Shown here in pieces: positions 63,724-64,000 of a DNA stretch of 64,000 bases. The stretch comes from Dirofilaria immitis (lineage: Eukaryota; Nematoda; Chromadorea; Rhabditida; Onchocercidae), in assembly GCA_024305405.1 (NCBI GenBank), contig JAKNDB010000053.1, forward strand, positions 248,001-312,000, read 5' to 3'. Position numbers and translations under genes: made by a program. The notes below the pieces were generated by a model. That model had not been told where the DNA came from and ran no database searches. It worked only from the letters and a program-made list of their open reading frames with translations. The stretch's first letter is position 1; each line of letters begins with the position of its first letter.

Positions 63724-64000
63724 AGTGTGATAAGGAGTAGATGTTGAAGTGATAAAGCAATCAAATATTGATCCAGTTAATTCATAATGATAATCGATAG
63801 ATTCGCTATATACGGTACTAGGATCAAGTTCCCAACTACGTAAATGATAAGGTGATGATATTGGTGTTATTGCTGCATCACAAAATGTATTTCCGGAATT
63901 TGTTCTGGATCGATACGGTTTATATTGTTCGTTGCAAAATAATGCCGTTGATGATTCAAAATTTTTTTCATAATACTTTTTTCTTCGTCCATTGGATAAT
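63724..64000 (-). CDS. Partial exon of a Ser/Thr/Tyr-rich hypothetical protein (continues past right edge)
   Basis: Open on the minus strand through the window edge, with codon use and complexity far above the surrounding AT-rich DNA. It reads YKPYRSRTNSGNTFCDAAIT, PISSPYHLRSWELDPSTVYS and so on, ending FITSTSTPYHT at a donor ACT|GTTAGT (phase 0). No domain is recognised. The phase-0 donor is compatible both with the disordered exon at 54263 and with the first cas-1 exon at 57754, both of which begin in phase 0. Similar Ser/Thr-rich content favours joining to 54263. The 5' exons are outside the window. Confidence 0.7.

Overview
The window is nuclear DNA of a parasitic nematode, most likely a filarial worm (Onchocercidae). 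It is very AT-rich, its introns are spliced mostly at T-rich nematode-type acceptors, several genes begin just after an unpaired 3' splice acceptor (as expected for spliced-leader trans-splicing), and it carries a broken piece of Wolbachia-like DNA (thymidylate kinase plus MnhB antiporter subunit). The species cannot be fixed from the sequence alone.

Layout, left to right. 1-2600 (-): central part of an ACK/TNK-family tyrosine kinase, running off the left edge. 6418-8218 (-): MBLAC1/SWIP-10-like metallo-beta-lactamase-fold protein, divergent from 8595-10573 (+): mitochondrial ribosomal protein S28. 12341-12635: foldback (MITE-like) element. 13109-18274 (+): ATP-dependent 6-phosphofructokinase. 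19285-19806: Wolbachia-derived fragment, followed by repeats. 23244-27004 (+): phosphoglycerate kinase. 30448-35746 (+): C2HC zinc-finger protein of the ZC2HC1 family, whose 4-nt coding first exon appears to sit inside a 32-bp tandem repeat. 38632-45106 (+): extracellular heparan-sulfate 6-O-endosulfatase (SULF/sul-1). 47025-57712 (-): adenylyl cyclase-associated protein CAP (cas-1), convergent with sul-1. 52355-54263 (-) and 63724-64000 (-): exons of a Ser/Thr/Gln-rich, apparently disordered protein interleaved with CAP on the same strand. The space between genes is AT-rich and full of micro- and minisatellites, including a three-part higher-order array near 60.2-60.7 kb.

Nearly every conserved gene has one or more single-base frame breaks, almost all missing bases in short homopolymers, inside exons that otherwise keep full motifs and splice phases. 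At least 17 are listed. They look like assembly or read errors rather than pseudogenes, and the gene models below allow for them.

Two glycolytic kinases (PFK and PGK) lie on the same strand about 5 kb apart, with the Wolbachia fragment between them. The points most worth a second look are the nuclear Wolbachia fragment, the CAP/disordered-protein interleaving, the repeated ATGG|gt mini-exon upstream of the zinc-finger gene, and a GC-AG intron in PFK.
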